A stretch of DNA of 64,000 bases, from NCBI RefSeq assembly GCF_000013885.1, contig NC_007964.1, forward strand, positions 3,520,001 to 3,584,000, in the 5' to 3' direction. The DNA comes from Nitrobacter hamburgensis X14. GTDB taxonomy: Bacteria; Pseudomonadota; Alphaproteobacteria; Rhizobiales; Xanthobacteraceae. Positions 18,595 through 27,562 of this stretch are shown here, piece after piece; positions within the stretch are counted from its first letter, which is position 1, and every line of letters starts with the position of its first letter. A program made the translations under genes and the position numbers. Under the pieces are notes generated by a model. It made no database searches. It worked only from the letters and a program-made list of their open reading frames with translations, and was not told the DNA's origin.

Positions 18595-18724
18595 CGGGCC
18601 GTTTTTCGGGGATTCGCGGAGTTTGGCGGCGCGCGGGGACCGTATCGGCGCGTGTCCGCCAAATCAAGGCGATGACGGAACAACGGTTACCGGAAATGCC
18701 GGAAATCGTGCGAATTGCGGCGGG

Positions 18725-18771
18725 GCCTCGGGTCAAGCCCGAGGACATGCTTCGCTCGAAAACGCTCCTAG
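18725..18771 (+). repeat. Family A fragment (right end only)
   Basis: CCTCGGGTCAAGCCCGAGG followed by ACATGCTTCGCTCGAAAACGCT and TCCTAG is the right third of family A. The terminal CTA is the stop codon (TAG) of the small membrane protein gene on the minus strand. Confidence 0.85.
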
Positions 18772-18959
18772 TCAGGCCGATAGGCACCAGTGCGGGGATC
18801 GCGCCGCAGCGTCGGAATATCGCGGGAGCGCGCCGCTTCGGCGACGCGGGCCATTCGGACCTCCTCGAGTTCGTGATTGACCCGCTTGGCGATCCGGTAG
18901 AGCCAGCGGACTGCGACCAGTCCGCCCAGGGTAGCTGCAAGTGCAATCAGCGGCGGCAT
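18768..18959 (-). CDS. Small hypothetical membrane protein
   Basis: This 63-residue protein has one N-terminal transmembrane segment (LIALAATLGGLVAVRWLY) followed by a charged, helical tail rich in Arg/Glu, so the tail is probably cytoplasmic. GAGG lies about 9 bases before the ATG. The stop codon TAG belongs to the edge of the family A fragment. No family recognised; coding status is likely from the membrane/charged-tail design. Confidence 0.6.
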   Translation of the reverse strand: MPPLIALAATLGGLVAVRWLYRIAKRVNHELEEVRMARVAEAARSRDIPTLRRDPRTGAYRPD

Positions 18960-19082
18960 CGTTCGATCCTCGTCTTCATCGTCGGCTTATCGATACTGAT
19001 ATATATTCTCGTCCAACCCGATCATTCCCGCAATCGCTCTTATCGAGACCAATTGGCACGGGATTTCGGCGAGAGTCGGGCC

Positions 19083-19186
19083 CAGAGCCTTTTCGCTTCT
19101 GATGGAATCAGAAGCGGGCTCTATGATTTTGATTTGACGCGTTTTCTTCACGCGAACCGGCATCCACTTCGCTCGAAAACGCTCTA
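19083..19186 (+). repeat. Family A palindromic element, copy 6, internally deleted
   Basis: AGAGCCTTTTCGCTTCTGATGG to GAAAACGCTCTA. Compared with other copies it lacks the CTCGGGTCAAGCCCGAGGACATG hairpin, so the element is about 104 bp. Its right end supplies the TAG stop codon of the S49 peptidase gene. Confidence 0.88.
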
Positions 19187-20065
19187 AAATCCGAACTTGG
19201 CCCAAATCGCCCGGGTCTCAAGCGCGGAGATCAGGTCGTCCGGCAACCCCAGGGCGGCATCGAACGAGGTCAGGGTTCCGGCTCCCGCTTTGCGGCCAAG
19301 CAGCCCCGCCAAGAGACCGGTCGAAGGCGCGATCAGCGGCATCAAGACCTTGTCGCCGAACCGCGCCCGCAGAGTCGAGCGGAGATCGCCGATCGCGTCC
19401 GCAAGGCCGAGTGCGACCGATCGCTCGCCCGCCCAGTATTCGCCGGTGAACAAAAGATCGTCCTCCCCCTTCAGCCGCGCACCGCGGCTTGTCTTGACCA
19501 GTTCGATGAAGGTGGCGTGGATCTCGCGCTGGATTGCTTTCAGCCGCGCCACATCGTCGGGGTTTTCGGGAAGGAACGGATCGAGCGTCGCCTTGTGTTC
19601 GCCCGCCGTATACAGCCTGCGCTCGACGCCGATCTTCCCGATCAGTTCGGTGAAACCGAAGCTGCCGCCGACCACGCCGATCGAACCCAGGATCGACGAG
19701 GGATCGCAGACAATCTCGTCGCCTGCGCAGGCGATCATATAGCCGCCGGAGGCGGCGACGTCCTCGACGAACACCAGCACCGGAAGCTTTTTCTCCTGCG
19801 CGAGCTGCCGGATGCGCAGAAAAATCTGGCGCGACTGCACCGGCGAGCCGCCCGGCGAATTGACCAGCAGCGCCACCGCTTTGGCATTGTCCACCGCGAA
19901 CGCCCGCTCCAGCGTCTTGGCGACGCCCGCAAGCGTCATGCCCGGCCTGAGCGGCGTCACCGCGCCGATCACGCCGGACAACCGCACCACCGGCACCACC
20001 GGCTTCCCGGACCGCCATCGCTTGGGAACCAGTTTCATCAGCGCTGCTCTCGTCCCGTCGCTCAT
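19184..20065 (-). CDS. S49 family serine peptidase (SppA/SohB-like)
   Basis: This is a 293-residue protein from the ATG at 20065 (MSDGTRAALMKLVPKRW), preceded by AGGGA. It is a member of the signal-peptide-peptidase family that degrades leftover signal peptides or membrane peptides. The catalytic Ser is in VAASGGYMIACAGDEI and the general-base Lys probably in AGEHKATLDPF; NSPGGSPVQSRQIF is the conserved oxyanion region. There is no clear membrane anchor, unlike classic SppA. Stop codon comes from the adjoining family A copy. Confidence 0.9.
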   Translation of the reverse strand: MSDGTRAALMKLVPKRWRSGKPVVPVVRLSGVIGAVTPLRPGMTLAGVAKTLERAFAVDNAKAVALLVNSPGGSPVQSRQIFLRIRQLAQEKKLPVLVFVEDVAASGGYMIACAGDEIVCDPSSILGSIGVVGGSFGFTELIGKIGVERRLYTAGEHKATLDPFLPENPDDVARLKAIQREIHATFIELVKTSRGARLKGEDDLLFTGEYWAGERSVALGLADAIGDLRSTLRARFGDKVLMPLIAPSTGLLAGLLGRKAGAGTLTSFDAALGLPDDLISALETRAIWAKFGF

Positions 20066-20241
20066 GGCGTTTCCCTGAAACTCGGCAATTCCATCATCAC
20101 GCAACTGCCTGATTAACATGAAGATAATATCTATCCACTGGGGATGGCTATCGGTAGCCTTCTCACGACAATTCGCTTCAGATCCGCTCCAAAGCAGCAG
20201 GGCGAGTTGCAACACCGGTCTGGTTGGGAGAGGCAGCGCGG

Positions 20242-21030
20242 TTAGCCGCGCGGGTTCACGGGAGCTCTCCTGTCAGGGCAAGAGCCTTGACCGCCGGCGA
20301 GAGCATCCTGAGCCTCTTTGCCGGGCCGGCCGGTCTCGTCGCTGAGCATCAGACCCGGACAAAGCCTGAGCGGCGCCCGGCTCCCTTTGACCGCGCGAAC
20401 CAGGACGCGGATCGCCGGCTTGCGCGCGTCCGGATGCACCGGCCGGATCGCGAGGCCGCCGAAGCCGCGGCCAAGCGCCGCCAGCACCTCGGCCAGACCG
20501 TCGCTCCGCCAGATCAGGCTGAGCACGCCGCCGGATTTCAGCAGGCGCCGCGCCGCATGGACCCATGCCTCGAGCGTGGCAGGCTCCGCGACATGCGCCG
20601 CGCGCCGGCCCTCGTCCGGCGACGGCCGGTGCCGCTCCGAATCGTTGAACGGAGGATTCATCAGGACCACGTCGGCGCTGTCGGGGCCGAGGCCGGCGCT
20701 TGCGAAAGTCTCCGCCCGGCCTGTGACATCGAGGGTGCAGATCTGCGCCGCAATGGCGTTGAGAACCGCGTTGCGGCGCGCCAGATCGGCGAGGGTTTCA
20801 TCGCGCTCGACCAGCACCAGGTCGATACCGGCAACCCGCGTCGCTACCGCGAGCCCGGCGGCGCCGACACCCGCCCCGAAATCAACGATACGGTCACCGG
20901 GCTTGCCCGGCGTCGCGGCGGCGAGCAGCATCGCGTCGTGACCGGCGCGATGGCCGGACAGAGGCTGATACAGCCGCAGCCGCCCGCCGAGAAATGCATC
21001 CTCGCCAATGTCAGATCGTGCGCCGGTCAT
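20242..21030 (-). CDS. SAM-dependent methyltransferase, TrmN6/YfiC-like
   Basis: This is a 262-residue protein from the ATG at 21030 (MTGARSDIGEDAFLGGR). It has a Rossmann SAM site (VDFGAGVGAAGLAVA) and the N6-adenine methyltransferase motif NPPFND, as in tRNA1(Val) A37-N6 methyltransferases. The N-terminal FLGGRLRLYQP is typical of the alphaproteobacterial group. Its start overlaps the end of the DUF2007 gene by 20 bases, suggesting coupled translation. Exact substrate is inferred from family only. Confidence 0.85.
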   Translation of the reverse strand: MTGARSDIGEDAFLGGRLRLYQPLSGHRAGHDAMLLAAATPGKPGDRIVDFGAGVGAAGLAVATRVAGIDLVLVERDETLADLARRNAVLNAIAAQICTLDVTGRAETFASAGLGPDSADVVLMNPPFNDSERHRPSPDEGRRAAHVAEPATLEAWVHAARRLLKSGGVLSLIWRSDGLAEVLAALGRGFGGLAIRPVHPDARKPAIRVLVRAVKGSRAPLRLCPGLMLSDETGRPGKEAQDALAGGQGSCPDRRAPVNPRG

Positions 21031-21265
21031 CGGCGTCGTCGGGCCGCAATTCGTGGCCCAGCCCGGCCTCGGTGAGAAGCTGGCGTGCCTCGCGATTGTC
21101 GTCGTCATGCACCAGAATGCGGCGTGGCAGAACGCCGAGCGACCCCTCGATCACGCTCATGTTCTGGTCCAGCACCAGGTGATAAATACTGGCGCCGTCC
21201 AGCAGCGCGCCGATCGCCGACACCAGCACCACGTCGTTGGTTCGAACCAATTCCCGCAACGTCAC
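21011..21265 (-). CDS. DUF2007 domain protein
   Basis: This 84-residue protein begins MTLRELVRTNDVVLVSAIGALL and matches the DUF2007 pattern, described as a small putative signal-transducing domain; it contains LVLDQNMSVIEGSLGVLPRRILV. The 3' end overlaps the methyltransferase start. The pair is divergent from the polyprenyl diphosphate synthase gene, an arrangement common in alphaproteobacteria. Confidence 0.85.
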   Translation of the reverse strand: MTLRELVRTNDVVLVSAIGALLDGASIYHLVLDQNMSVIEGSLGVLPRRILVHDDDNREARQLLTEAGLGHELRPDDADDRRTI

Positions 21266-21413
21266 GTTCTCCCGGCGCGCCCAGCTTCACACCCCTGTGG
21301 CCCATGTCAACGGCTCCATGTCAACAACTACCTGCGCTTGCCGGGCCGACCGGCACTTTCTATTGTGCGGCGGTTGGAAACGGCGCGAATTCCGCAATCC
21401 GGAGATCCTTAGC

Positions 21414-22424
21414 TTGGCGGTCATTGTCCCATTCGAAAGCCACTCGACAGGCTCCATCGACCAGATCGTCGAGCTCGTCGCCGCCGACATGGAACGCGTC
21501 AACGCCACTATCCTGTCGCGGACCGGGTCGGACGTCACGATGATCCCGGAAGTCGCCAACCACCTGATCTCGTCCGGCGGCAAGCGGCTGCGCCCGATGC
21601 TGACGCTGGCGATGGCCCATCTCGCCGGCTATTCCGGCGAAGGCCACATCAAGCTCGCGGCCTCCGTGGAATTCATGCACACCGCGACGCTGCTGCATGA
21701 CGACGTAGTCGACGAGAGCGAGCTGCGCCGCGGCAAACTGTCGGCGCGCATGGTGTGGGGCAACGAGGCCAGCGTTCTCGTCGGCGACTTTCTGCTCGGA
21801 CAGGCGTTCCGCATGATGGTCGAGGTCGGCTCGCTGCGCGCGCTCGACATCCTGTCGGCGGCGGCGGCCACCATCGCCGAGGGCGAGGTCATGCAGCTTG
21901 CGGCGGCGAAGAATACGGCCACCACCGAGGACGAATACCTCGCGGTCATCCGCGGCAAGACCGCAGAGCTGTTCGCCGCCGCCTGCGAGGTCGGTCCGGT
22001 GCTCGGCGGTCGTCCGAAGGCCGAGGAAATGGCGGCAGCCAGCTTCGGCATGAACCTCGGCATCGCCTTCCAGCTCGTCGACGATGTGCTCGACTATGGC
22101 GGCAAGTCGGCAAAGCTCGGCAAGAACATCGGCGACGATTTCCGCGAGGGCAAGATCACGCTGCCGGTGGTGCTGGCGTTCCGCCGCGGCAACGATATCG
22201 AACGGGAATTCTGGGTGCGAGCGCTCGAGCAAGGCGAGATCGGCGACAACGACCTCAATCACGCCATCGGGTTGATGACCAAGCATCGCGCGTTGGAGGA
22301 TACCCTCAACCGCGCCCAGCACTACGGCGCGATGGCGGTCGATGCGCTGGCGCTGTTTCCGCCGTCGCCGATGAAGAGCGCCCTGGAGCAGGTCGTGGCG
22401 TTCTGCCTGGCGCGGTCGCACTAA
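21414..22424 (+). CDS. ispB: Polyprenyl diphosphate synthase (quinone side-chain synthesis)
   Basis: This 336-residue protein builds the long isoprenoid diphosphate used for ubiquinone. Both aspartate-rich motifs are present: LLHDDVVDE in the first half and FQLVDDVLDYGG in the second, plus GGKRLRP for substrate binding. I chose the TTG at 21414 (LAVIVPFES) because GGAG lies about 9 bases upstream and the earlier in-frame ATG adds non-homologous sequence. Product length (octa- versus decaprenyl) cannot be read from sequence by eye. Confidence 0.93.
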   Translation: MAVIVPFESHSTGSIDQIVELVAADMERVNATILSRTGSDVTMIPEVANHLISSGGKRLRPMLTLAMAHLAGYSGEGHIKLAASVEFMHTATLLHDDVVDESELRRGKLSARMVWGNEASVLVGDFLLGQAFRMMVEVGSLRALDILSAAAATIAEGEVMQLAAAKNTATTEDEYLAVIRGKTAELFAAACEVGPVLGGRPKAEEMAAASFGMNLGIAFQLVDDVLDYGGKSAKLGKNIGDDFREGKITLPVVLAFRRGNDIEREFWVRALEQGEIGDNDLNHAIGLMTKHRALEDTLNRAQHYGAMAVDALALFPPSPMKSALEQVVAFCLARSH

Positions 22425-22446
22425 GCCAGATTGACGACGATCAACG

Positions 22447-22530
22447 CGTCATGGCCGGGCCTTGTCCCGGCCATCCACGTCCTTGAACCGTTTTCAAGAC
22501 GTGGATGCCCGGCATAAAGTCGGGCATACG
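22447..22530. repeat. Family C palindromic repeat between convergent genes
   Basis: GCGTCATGGCCGGG...GTCGGGCATACG outer arms with inner pair catccacgtc / gacgtggatg. It lies between the 3' ends of ispB and ispE and may serve as a bidirectional terminator. Confidence 0.8.
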
Positions 22531-22538
22531 AAAAGATT

Positions 22539-23450
22539 TTAACTCAGCGTCCCCGCATGAACCCACCATTGCGGGCGATCGAGCCGGATTGTTTGCGCGG
22601 CGTTGCGCGCGTCGGCCTCGTTGCCGAAGATCGCAAAGCACGTCGCGCCCGAGCCCGACATCCGCGACAGCCGCGCGCCGGTTGCCCGCAACCTCGCAAG
22701 CACCTCGCCGATCACCGGCTGAACGCGGATCGCAGGCGGTTCGAGATCGTTGGTGCCGTCCGCCAGCATGGCGAGCCAGTCGTTCATCGGCGCACCGGTC
22801 TTCGGCCACACGATCGCTTCGATCACGTCGGAGACGCCGACGTGCAGTTCGCCTTTCCGAAGGCCGAGCGCGGCGAAAACATCCTTCGTGGCGACGGGAA
22901 CGCGCGGATTGACCAGCACGGCCGGCATCGCCGGCAAACCCAGCGGCTGCAGGGTCTCGCCGACGCCCGTCATCACGCAGGCCTCGGAGCAGACACAGAC
23001 CGGTACATCGGCGCCGGTCAGTCGCGCCGCCTCGATCAATCGCGGATCGCCGATCGCAATGCCGTTCGCCCTCGCCAGCAGCCGCAACGCGGCAGCCGCA
23101 TCCGCCGAGCCGCCGCCGATGCCGGCCGCGACCGGTAAATGCTTGTCCAGCGCGAAAACGCCCGTCGTCAGATTTGCGACCCGCTCACCGAGCAGCCGCG
23201 CCGCCTTGAGAACGAGATTGTCGGCTGCCTGGCCGCACTCCTGCGCGCGCGGGCCGCCGGCAACGAGTGACAGGTCCGTGCCCGGCATCAAGGTCAGGCG
23301 ATCGACGCAATCGGCAAATGCGACCACGCTTTCAAGATCGTGAAAACCGTCGGCGCGCCGGCCCACCACCCGCAGGGTCAGGTTGACCTTGGCGCGCGCG
23401 GTCTCGCTCAGTTCTGTCGATTTCACGTTGGTGGCGCCGGTGACGATCAT
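22539..23450 (-). CDS. ispE: 4-diphosphocytidyl-2-C-methyl-D-erythritol kinase
   Basis: This enzyme of about 303 residues belongs to the non-mevalonate (MEP) isoprenoid pathway and phosphorylates CDP-methylerythritol. It is a GHMP kinase with the ATP loop PVAAGIGGGSADAAAAL, an N-terminal ARAKVNLTLRVVGRRADGFHDLES and a C-terminal SRMSGSGATCFAIF. The ATG at 23450 is used; a TTG at 23468 would add six residues. It lies downstream of the TPR gene on the same strand, 150 bases away, and converges with ispB. Confidence 0.95.
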   Translation of the reverse strand: MIVTGATNVKSTELSETARAKVNLTLRVVGRRADGFHDLESVVAFADCVDRLTLMPGTDLSLVAGGPRAQECGQAADNLVLKAARLLGERVANLTTGVFALDKHLPVAAGIGGGSADAAAALRLLARANGIAIGDPRLIEAARLTGADVPVCVCSEACVMTGVGETLQPLGLPAMPAVLVNPRVPVATKDVFAALGLRKGELHVGVSDVIEAIVWPKTGAPMNDWLAMLADGTNDLEPPAIRVQPVIGEVLARLRATGARLSRMSGSGATCFAIFGNEADARNAAQTIRLDRPQWWVHAGTLS

Positions 23451-23600
23451 GGCGGGTGTCAAATCCAAAACCGCGCGCGAATCAAATGGTTTTTGCGATT
23501 ACGTCCGGCTTCACGATCCGCAAGGGAGCCGGAAGCTGCGGAGACATCATGAGCAGAGACATCTTAATCGGACCGAAGGCGCGGCCGGTTCGCCGCGCGC

Positions 23601-25382
23601 TCAGCCGCCCTTGCCGTCTTGCTTCTTCTTGTCAGCCGACGCCGCCGCCGGGGTTTCATCCGCCGGCAGGCCGTTTTCGATCTTGGCCTCGATCTTCGGC
23701 AGTTCGTCCGGCTCCGGCTTCAGGTCGCGCGCGTGCGCCCACTGGAATTTCGCCTCCAGCGTCCGGCCGACGCGCCAGTAAGCGTCGCCGAGGTGATCGT
23801 TCACCGTCGGATCTTCGGGCTTGAGGTTGATGGCACGCTCGAGCGTCTTGACCGCCTCCTCGTAGTTGCCGATGCGGTAATAGGCCCAGCCGAGGCTGTC
23901 GACGATATAGCCGTCGTCCGGCCGCTGATCGACGGCGCGCTTGATCATCTTCATGGCTTCGTCGAGGTTGAGACCGCGGTCGATCCAGGAATAGCCGAGA
24001 TAGTTCAGCACGTGCGGCTGCTCGGGCTGAATCTCGAGCGCCTTCTTCATGTCGACTTCCGCCTTGTCCCAATTCTTCGACCGCTCTTCGCAGATGCCGC
24101 GGAAATAGTAGTAGACCCAGTTCGGCTTGTCCTTCGCCTCGGCGATCACGTCGATGCCTTTGGCGTAGGTTTTTGCGCAATCGGCGAACTTCTTGTGGCC
24201 GCGCTCGATGTTGCCGAGCGCCATGATCGCTTCCAGGTCCTTCGGGTCCTGCTCGGTGACATCCTTGAGAATCTTGATTGCCTCGTCGCTGCGATCGACG
24301 GCATCAAGGTTGGTCGCGAGTTGAATCTGCGCATTGCGTTTCAGGGGCGAATCGGCAGGTACGCGCTGATAGGCGCCGATCGCCATCTCCGGCTTCTTCA
24401 CCGATTCATAGAGGTCGGCGAGCGACAACAGCGCCATCGGCTGATTGGGCGCGAGATAAAGCGCGAGTTGCAGATAGACCAGCGCCAGATCCTCGCCGCC
24501 GCGCCGGGTCAGAGACGCGCCGATGCCGTAAAGAGCTTCGGCGGCACCGGTTTGCGGCGAACTGACGAGCTGCGGCAGTTTCTTGCCGGCCTTGGTCTCC
24601 TTGATGCCTTCCAGAATCAGCGGATGCCGCGCCAGTTTCTTGTCGAACGACTCATACACGGCCAGCGCCGCCGCGTCGCCCTTGTTGCGTGACAGCCACC
24701 GCGCATAGGCATCGGCAACGCGGAGCGCGGAATCGTCGAGTTTATAGGCACGCTCGAGACGAACGCCGGCGTCCTTTTCCCGGCCGGCAAGATCGAGCAA
24801 CATCCCCGAATGCAGGTCCTTGAAAATCGGATACCATTCCGGGCCGGTCAGCTTGTCGATATTGGCGACAGCCTGCTTGACGTCGCCGGCGCCATAGTCG
24901 GCCCAGCCCGACAGCAACGTCGCCACCAGATCGGTGATCGGCCCGCGGACGGATTGATTGATGTTCTTCCGGGCGGCGGCGTACTTCTTCAACTTGAGAT
25001 TATGGACGCCGATGACCAGCCGCGCGACGCGATTGGATTTGTCGATGGTCAGAATGCGGTCGGCGAGTTTCACGGCGTCGGCAATCTCGCCCTCGGCCAG
25101 CGACGAGATGAACGCGCGATCCAGAAGCTCGTTGTTTTTCGGATCGGTGCGCAGCGCCGAACGATAGAACGCCGCCGCGGACTTGGCGTCGCGCTCCACG
25201 CTGGCATGGCGCGCGGCGAGATAGCTGCCCGCCCTCGTCATGGTGCGCAAATCGTGAGCGCTGGGAAACTGCGCGGTGTCGGTCGGATGATCCGGCGTCT
25301 GTGCTGCCAGCGGGCCGGACAGCACCAACGACGTCGCGGCGGCAACGGCCATCGCCAGGCGATTGAAACGAATGGACAACAT
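23601..25382 (-). CDS. Exported tetratricopeptide-repeat protein
   Basis: This is a 593-residue protein from the ATG at 25382 (MLSIRFNRLAM) with a signal peptide ending LAAQ. Multiple TPR motifs run from about residue 60 to 560; the best are near the C-terminus (YSWIDRGLNLDEAMKMIKRA, LGWAYYRIGNYEEAVKTLERA, HLGDAYWRVGRTLEAKFQWA). It ends in a Lys/Asp-rich tail. It is probably a periplasmic or membrane-associated scaffold for protein complexes; specific partners are unknown. A start at 25460 would put charged residues before the signal peptide and is unlikely. Confidence 0.88.
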   Translation of the reverse strand: MLSIRFNRLAMAVAAATSLVLSGPLAAQTPDHPTDTAQFPSAHDLRTMTRAGSYLAARHASVERDAKSAAAFYRSALRTDPKNNELLDRAFISSLAEGEIADAVKLADRILTIDKSNRVARLVIGVHNLKLKKYAAARKNINQSVRGPITDLVATLLSGWADYGAGDVKQAVANIDKLTGPEWYPIFKDLHSGMLLDLAGREKDAGVRLERAYKLDDSALRVADAYARWLSRNKGDAAALAVYESFDKKLARHPLILEGIKETKAGKKLPQLVSSPQTGAAEALYGIGASLTRRGGEDLALVYLQLALYLAPNQPMALLSLADLYESVKKPEMAIGAYQRVPADSPLKRNAQIQLATNLDAVDRSDEAIKILKDVTEQDPKDLEAIMALGNIERGHKKFADCAKTYAKGIDVIAEAKDKPNWVYYYFRGICEERSKNWDKAEVDMKKALEIQPEQPHVLNYLGYSWIDRGLNLDEAMKMIKRAVDQRPDDGYIVDSLGWAYYRIGNYEEAVKTLERAINLKPEDPTVNDHLGDAYWRVGRTLEAKFQWAHARDLKPEPDELPKIEAKIENGLPADETPAAASADKKKQDGKGG

Positions 25383-25578
25383 CGGGATTCGCGTAGCTCC
25401 AGGTTTCACGGCACGAACGTCAGGCGAACTCGATGCGCGACCCGACCGCCAGCATGGCACGATCCGCTTCTAACATTCGCATTGGGTTTGCGCGAGCGTC
25501 TTTGCGAAAGCACGCCTACTGTGGCGGCATCGTGGCCGCCGCAAAACGCCGTGCCGTCAGGCGCTCACGAGATTGTGG

Positions 25579-27240
25579 TCACATCGCCTCATAGTTGGGT
25601 CCGCCGCCGCCCTCGGGCGCAACCCAGGTGATGTTGCCGTTGGGGTCCTTTACGTCGCAGGTCTTGCAGTGGACACAGTTCTGGGCGTTGATCTGATAAC
25701 GCGGGCCGGCGGTGTCCTCGACCCATTCGTAGACTCCGGCAGGGCAGTAGCGATTCGACGGCCCGGCATAGACGTCGTGCTCCGAGGTCTTTTGCAGAAC
25801 CATGTCGGCGACCTTCAGATGAACCGGCTGGTCCTCTTCATGATTGGTGTTGGAGAGGAACACCGAGGACAACTTGTCGAAGGTCAGCTTGCCGTCCGGC
25901 TTCGGATAGACGACAGGCGTGTGGGCCCTGGCCGGATCGAGCGTCTTGCCGTCCGGCCTCGTGTGCGGCCAGGTGCCGAACGGCGAGAACCCGAACAGGG
26001 TATTGGTCCACATGTCGAGGCCGCCCAGCGCCACGCCGGCAATGGTGCCGAACTTCGACCACAGCGGCTTGACGTTGCGGACCTTGAACAGATCCTTGCC
26101 GACCGTGGAATCGCGCCAGGCATTCTCGTACCCGGCGATCTCGTCGTTGGCGCGCCCGGCGTCGAGCGCCGCCGCGACGTGCTCGGCGGCCAGCATAGCG
26201 CTGCCCATGGCGTTGTGAACGCCCTTGATGCGCGGAACGTTGACGAACCCGGCCGCGCAGCCGATCAGCGCGCCGCCCGGAAACGTCAGGCGCGGCACCG
26301 ACTGATAGCCGCCCTCGGTGATGGCGCGCGCGCCGTAGGCCAGCCGCTTGCCGCCCTCGAACACGCCGCGGATCGCGGGATGGGTCTTGAAGCGCTGGAA
26401 TTCCTCGAACGGCGACAGGTACGGATCGTCATAATTCAGGTGCACGACGAAGCCGACCGCGACGCGATCGTCGTCATAATGATAGAGAAACGAGCCGCCT
26501 CCCGTGGAATTGTTCAGCGGCCAGCCGAAGGAGTGCTGGATCAGCCCGTTCAGGTGTTTGGCCGGATCGACCTGCCAGACTTCCTTGAGGCCGATGCCGA
26601 ATTTCGGCGGTTCGCTGGTCTTGTCGAGTCCGAACCTTGCGATCAACTGCCTGGACAGGCTGCCGCGGGCGCCTTCGGCGAACAGCGTGTACTTGCCGCG
26701 CAGTTCCATGCCGCGCACGTAGGAGTTCTTGTGCGAGCCGTCGCGCGCGATGCCCATGTCACCGGTCGCGATGCCGCGGACCGCGCCGCTGTCGTCGTAA
26801 AGCACTTCGGCGGCGGCGAAGCCGGGATAGATTTCGACGCCGAGCGCTTCCGCCTTCTGCGCAAGCCAGCGGCAGACATTGCCGAGCGAGCCGATGTAGC
26901 AGCGATGATTGTTCATCAGCGGCGGCATGAGGGCGTTGGGCAACCGGATCGCGCGGCGCGGCGTCATCCAGTAGAACCGGTCGTCCTTGACTTTGGTCTT
27001 GAGCGGGCAGTCGGCGTCGTCGCGCCAGTCCGGCACCAGGGCGTCGAGCCCGGCCGGATCGATCACCGCGCCGGACAGAATATGCGCGCCGACTTCCGAC
27101 CCCTTTTCGACGACAACGATGCCGAGATCGGCATCGAGCTGCTTGAGCCGGATCGCCGCCGACAGGCCCGACGGTCCCGCGCCGACGATAACGACGTCGA
27201 AATCCATGGATTCACGGGGCGGCAATTCGTCGCTGCTCAT
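25579..27240 (-). CDS. Electron transfer flavoprotein-ubiquinone oxidoreductase
   Basis: This is a 553-residue protein from the ATG at 27240 (MSSDELPPRESMDFDV). The N-terminal FAD-binding motif VVIVGAGPSGLSAAIRL and the C-terminal 4Fe-4S ferredoxin-like domain (CPAGVYEW..., NCVHCKTCDVKDPNGNITW) are diagnostic for ETF-QO. It moves electrons from ETF (fatty-acid and amino-acid dehydrogenation) to ubiquinone at the inner membrane. Length equals the usual family length. The ETF subunit genes are not in the window. Confidence 0.95.
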   Translation of the reverse strand: MSSDELPPRESMDFDVVIVGAGPSGLSAAIRLKQLDADLGIVVVEKGSEVGAHILSGAVIDPAGLDALVPDWRDDADCPLKTKVKDDRFYWMTPRRAIRLPNALMPPLMNNHRCYIGSLGNVCRWLAQKAEALGVEIYPGFAAAEVLYDDSGAVRGIATGDMGIARDGSHKNSYVRGMELRGKYTLFAEGARGSLSRQLIARFGLDKTSEPPKFGIGLKEVWQVDPAKHLNGLIQHSFGWPLNNSTGGGSFLYHYDDDRVAVGFVVHLNYDDPYLSPFEEFQRFKTHPAIRGVFEGGKRLAYGARAITEGGYQSVPRLTFPGGALIGCAAGFVNVPRIKGVHNAMGSAMLAAEHVAAALDAGRANDEIAGYENAWRDSTVGKDLFKVRNVKPLWSKFGTIAGVALGGLDMWTNTLFGFSPFGTWPHTRPDGKTLDPARAHTPVVYPKPDGKLTFDKLSSVFLSNTNHEEDQPVHLKVADMVLQKTSEHDVYAGPSNRYCPAGVYEWVEDTAGPRYQINAQNCVHCKTCDVKDPNGNITWVAPEGGGGPNYEAM

Positions 27241-27361
27241 GATCTGCTTCGGCAACCGGCGACCTTTGCGTCTGTCATGTTTTCCAAAGCTTGTTGTTTC
27301 CGATTTTTTGCCCGAGAACAACCATGGAAAGCGCCCCTCCGGGGTGCCACGCAGAGCCCTG

Positions 27362-27532
27362 CCTAGTGGAGTGAATTTGACATTCGCTACCCACCTTGCA
27401 GCAAATCCGGCAAGCGAATGTCAAATTCAAAACTCCACTGGAAACTTGGAGTTGCCAGTGGTCTCATGGTTCTAACATTCGCAAAAGGATCTGCTGAAAC
27501 GGGATGCGAACGTTAGAACCCGAACCACTAGG
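27362..27532. repeat. Family B cloverleaf repeat, full copy 1
   Basis: This 171-bp element has ends CCTAGTGG (27362-27369) and CCACTAGG (27525-27532). It has three internal stems: tttgacattcgc / gcgaatgtcaaa, ccactgg / ccagtgg, and ggttctaacattcgc / gcgaacgttagaacc, giving a cloverleaf-like fold. A second full copy is at 57210-57377, and a 5' fragment at 33979-33997. It fills most of the gap before the uracil-DNA glycosylase gene. Function unknown; it looks like a non-coding mobile element. Confidence 0.88.
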
Positions 27533-27562
27533 TTAATTTTCGGCGAACTCTCGGATACCAGC

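Noticed and set aside
16291..18675. 794-residue open frame on the plus strand opposite glyS/glyQ
   Set aside because: It is antisense to two clear synthetase genes, shows Arg/His-rich composition typical of shadow frames in GC-rich DNA, and has no recognisable domain.
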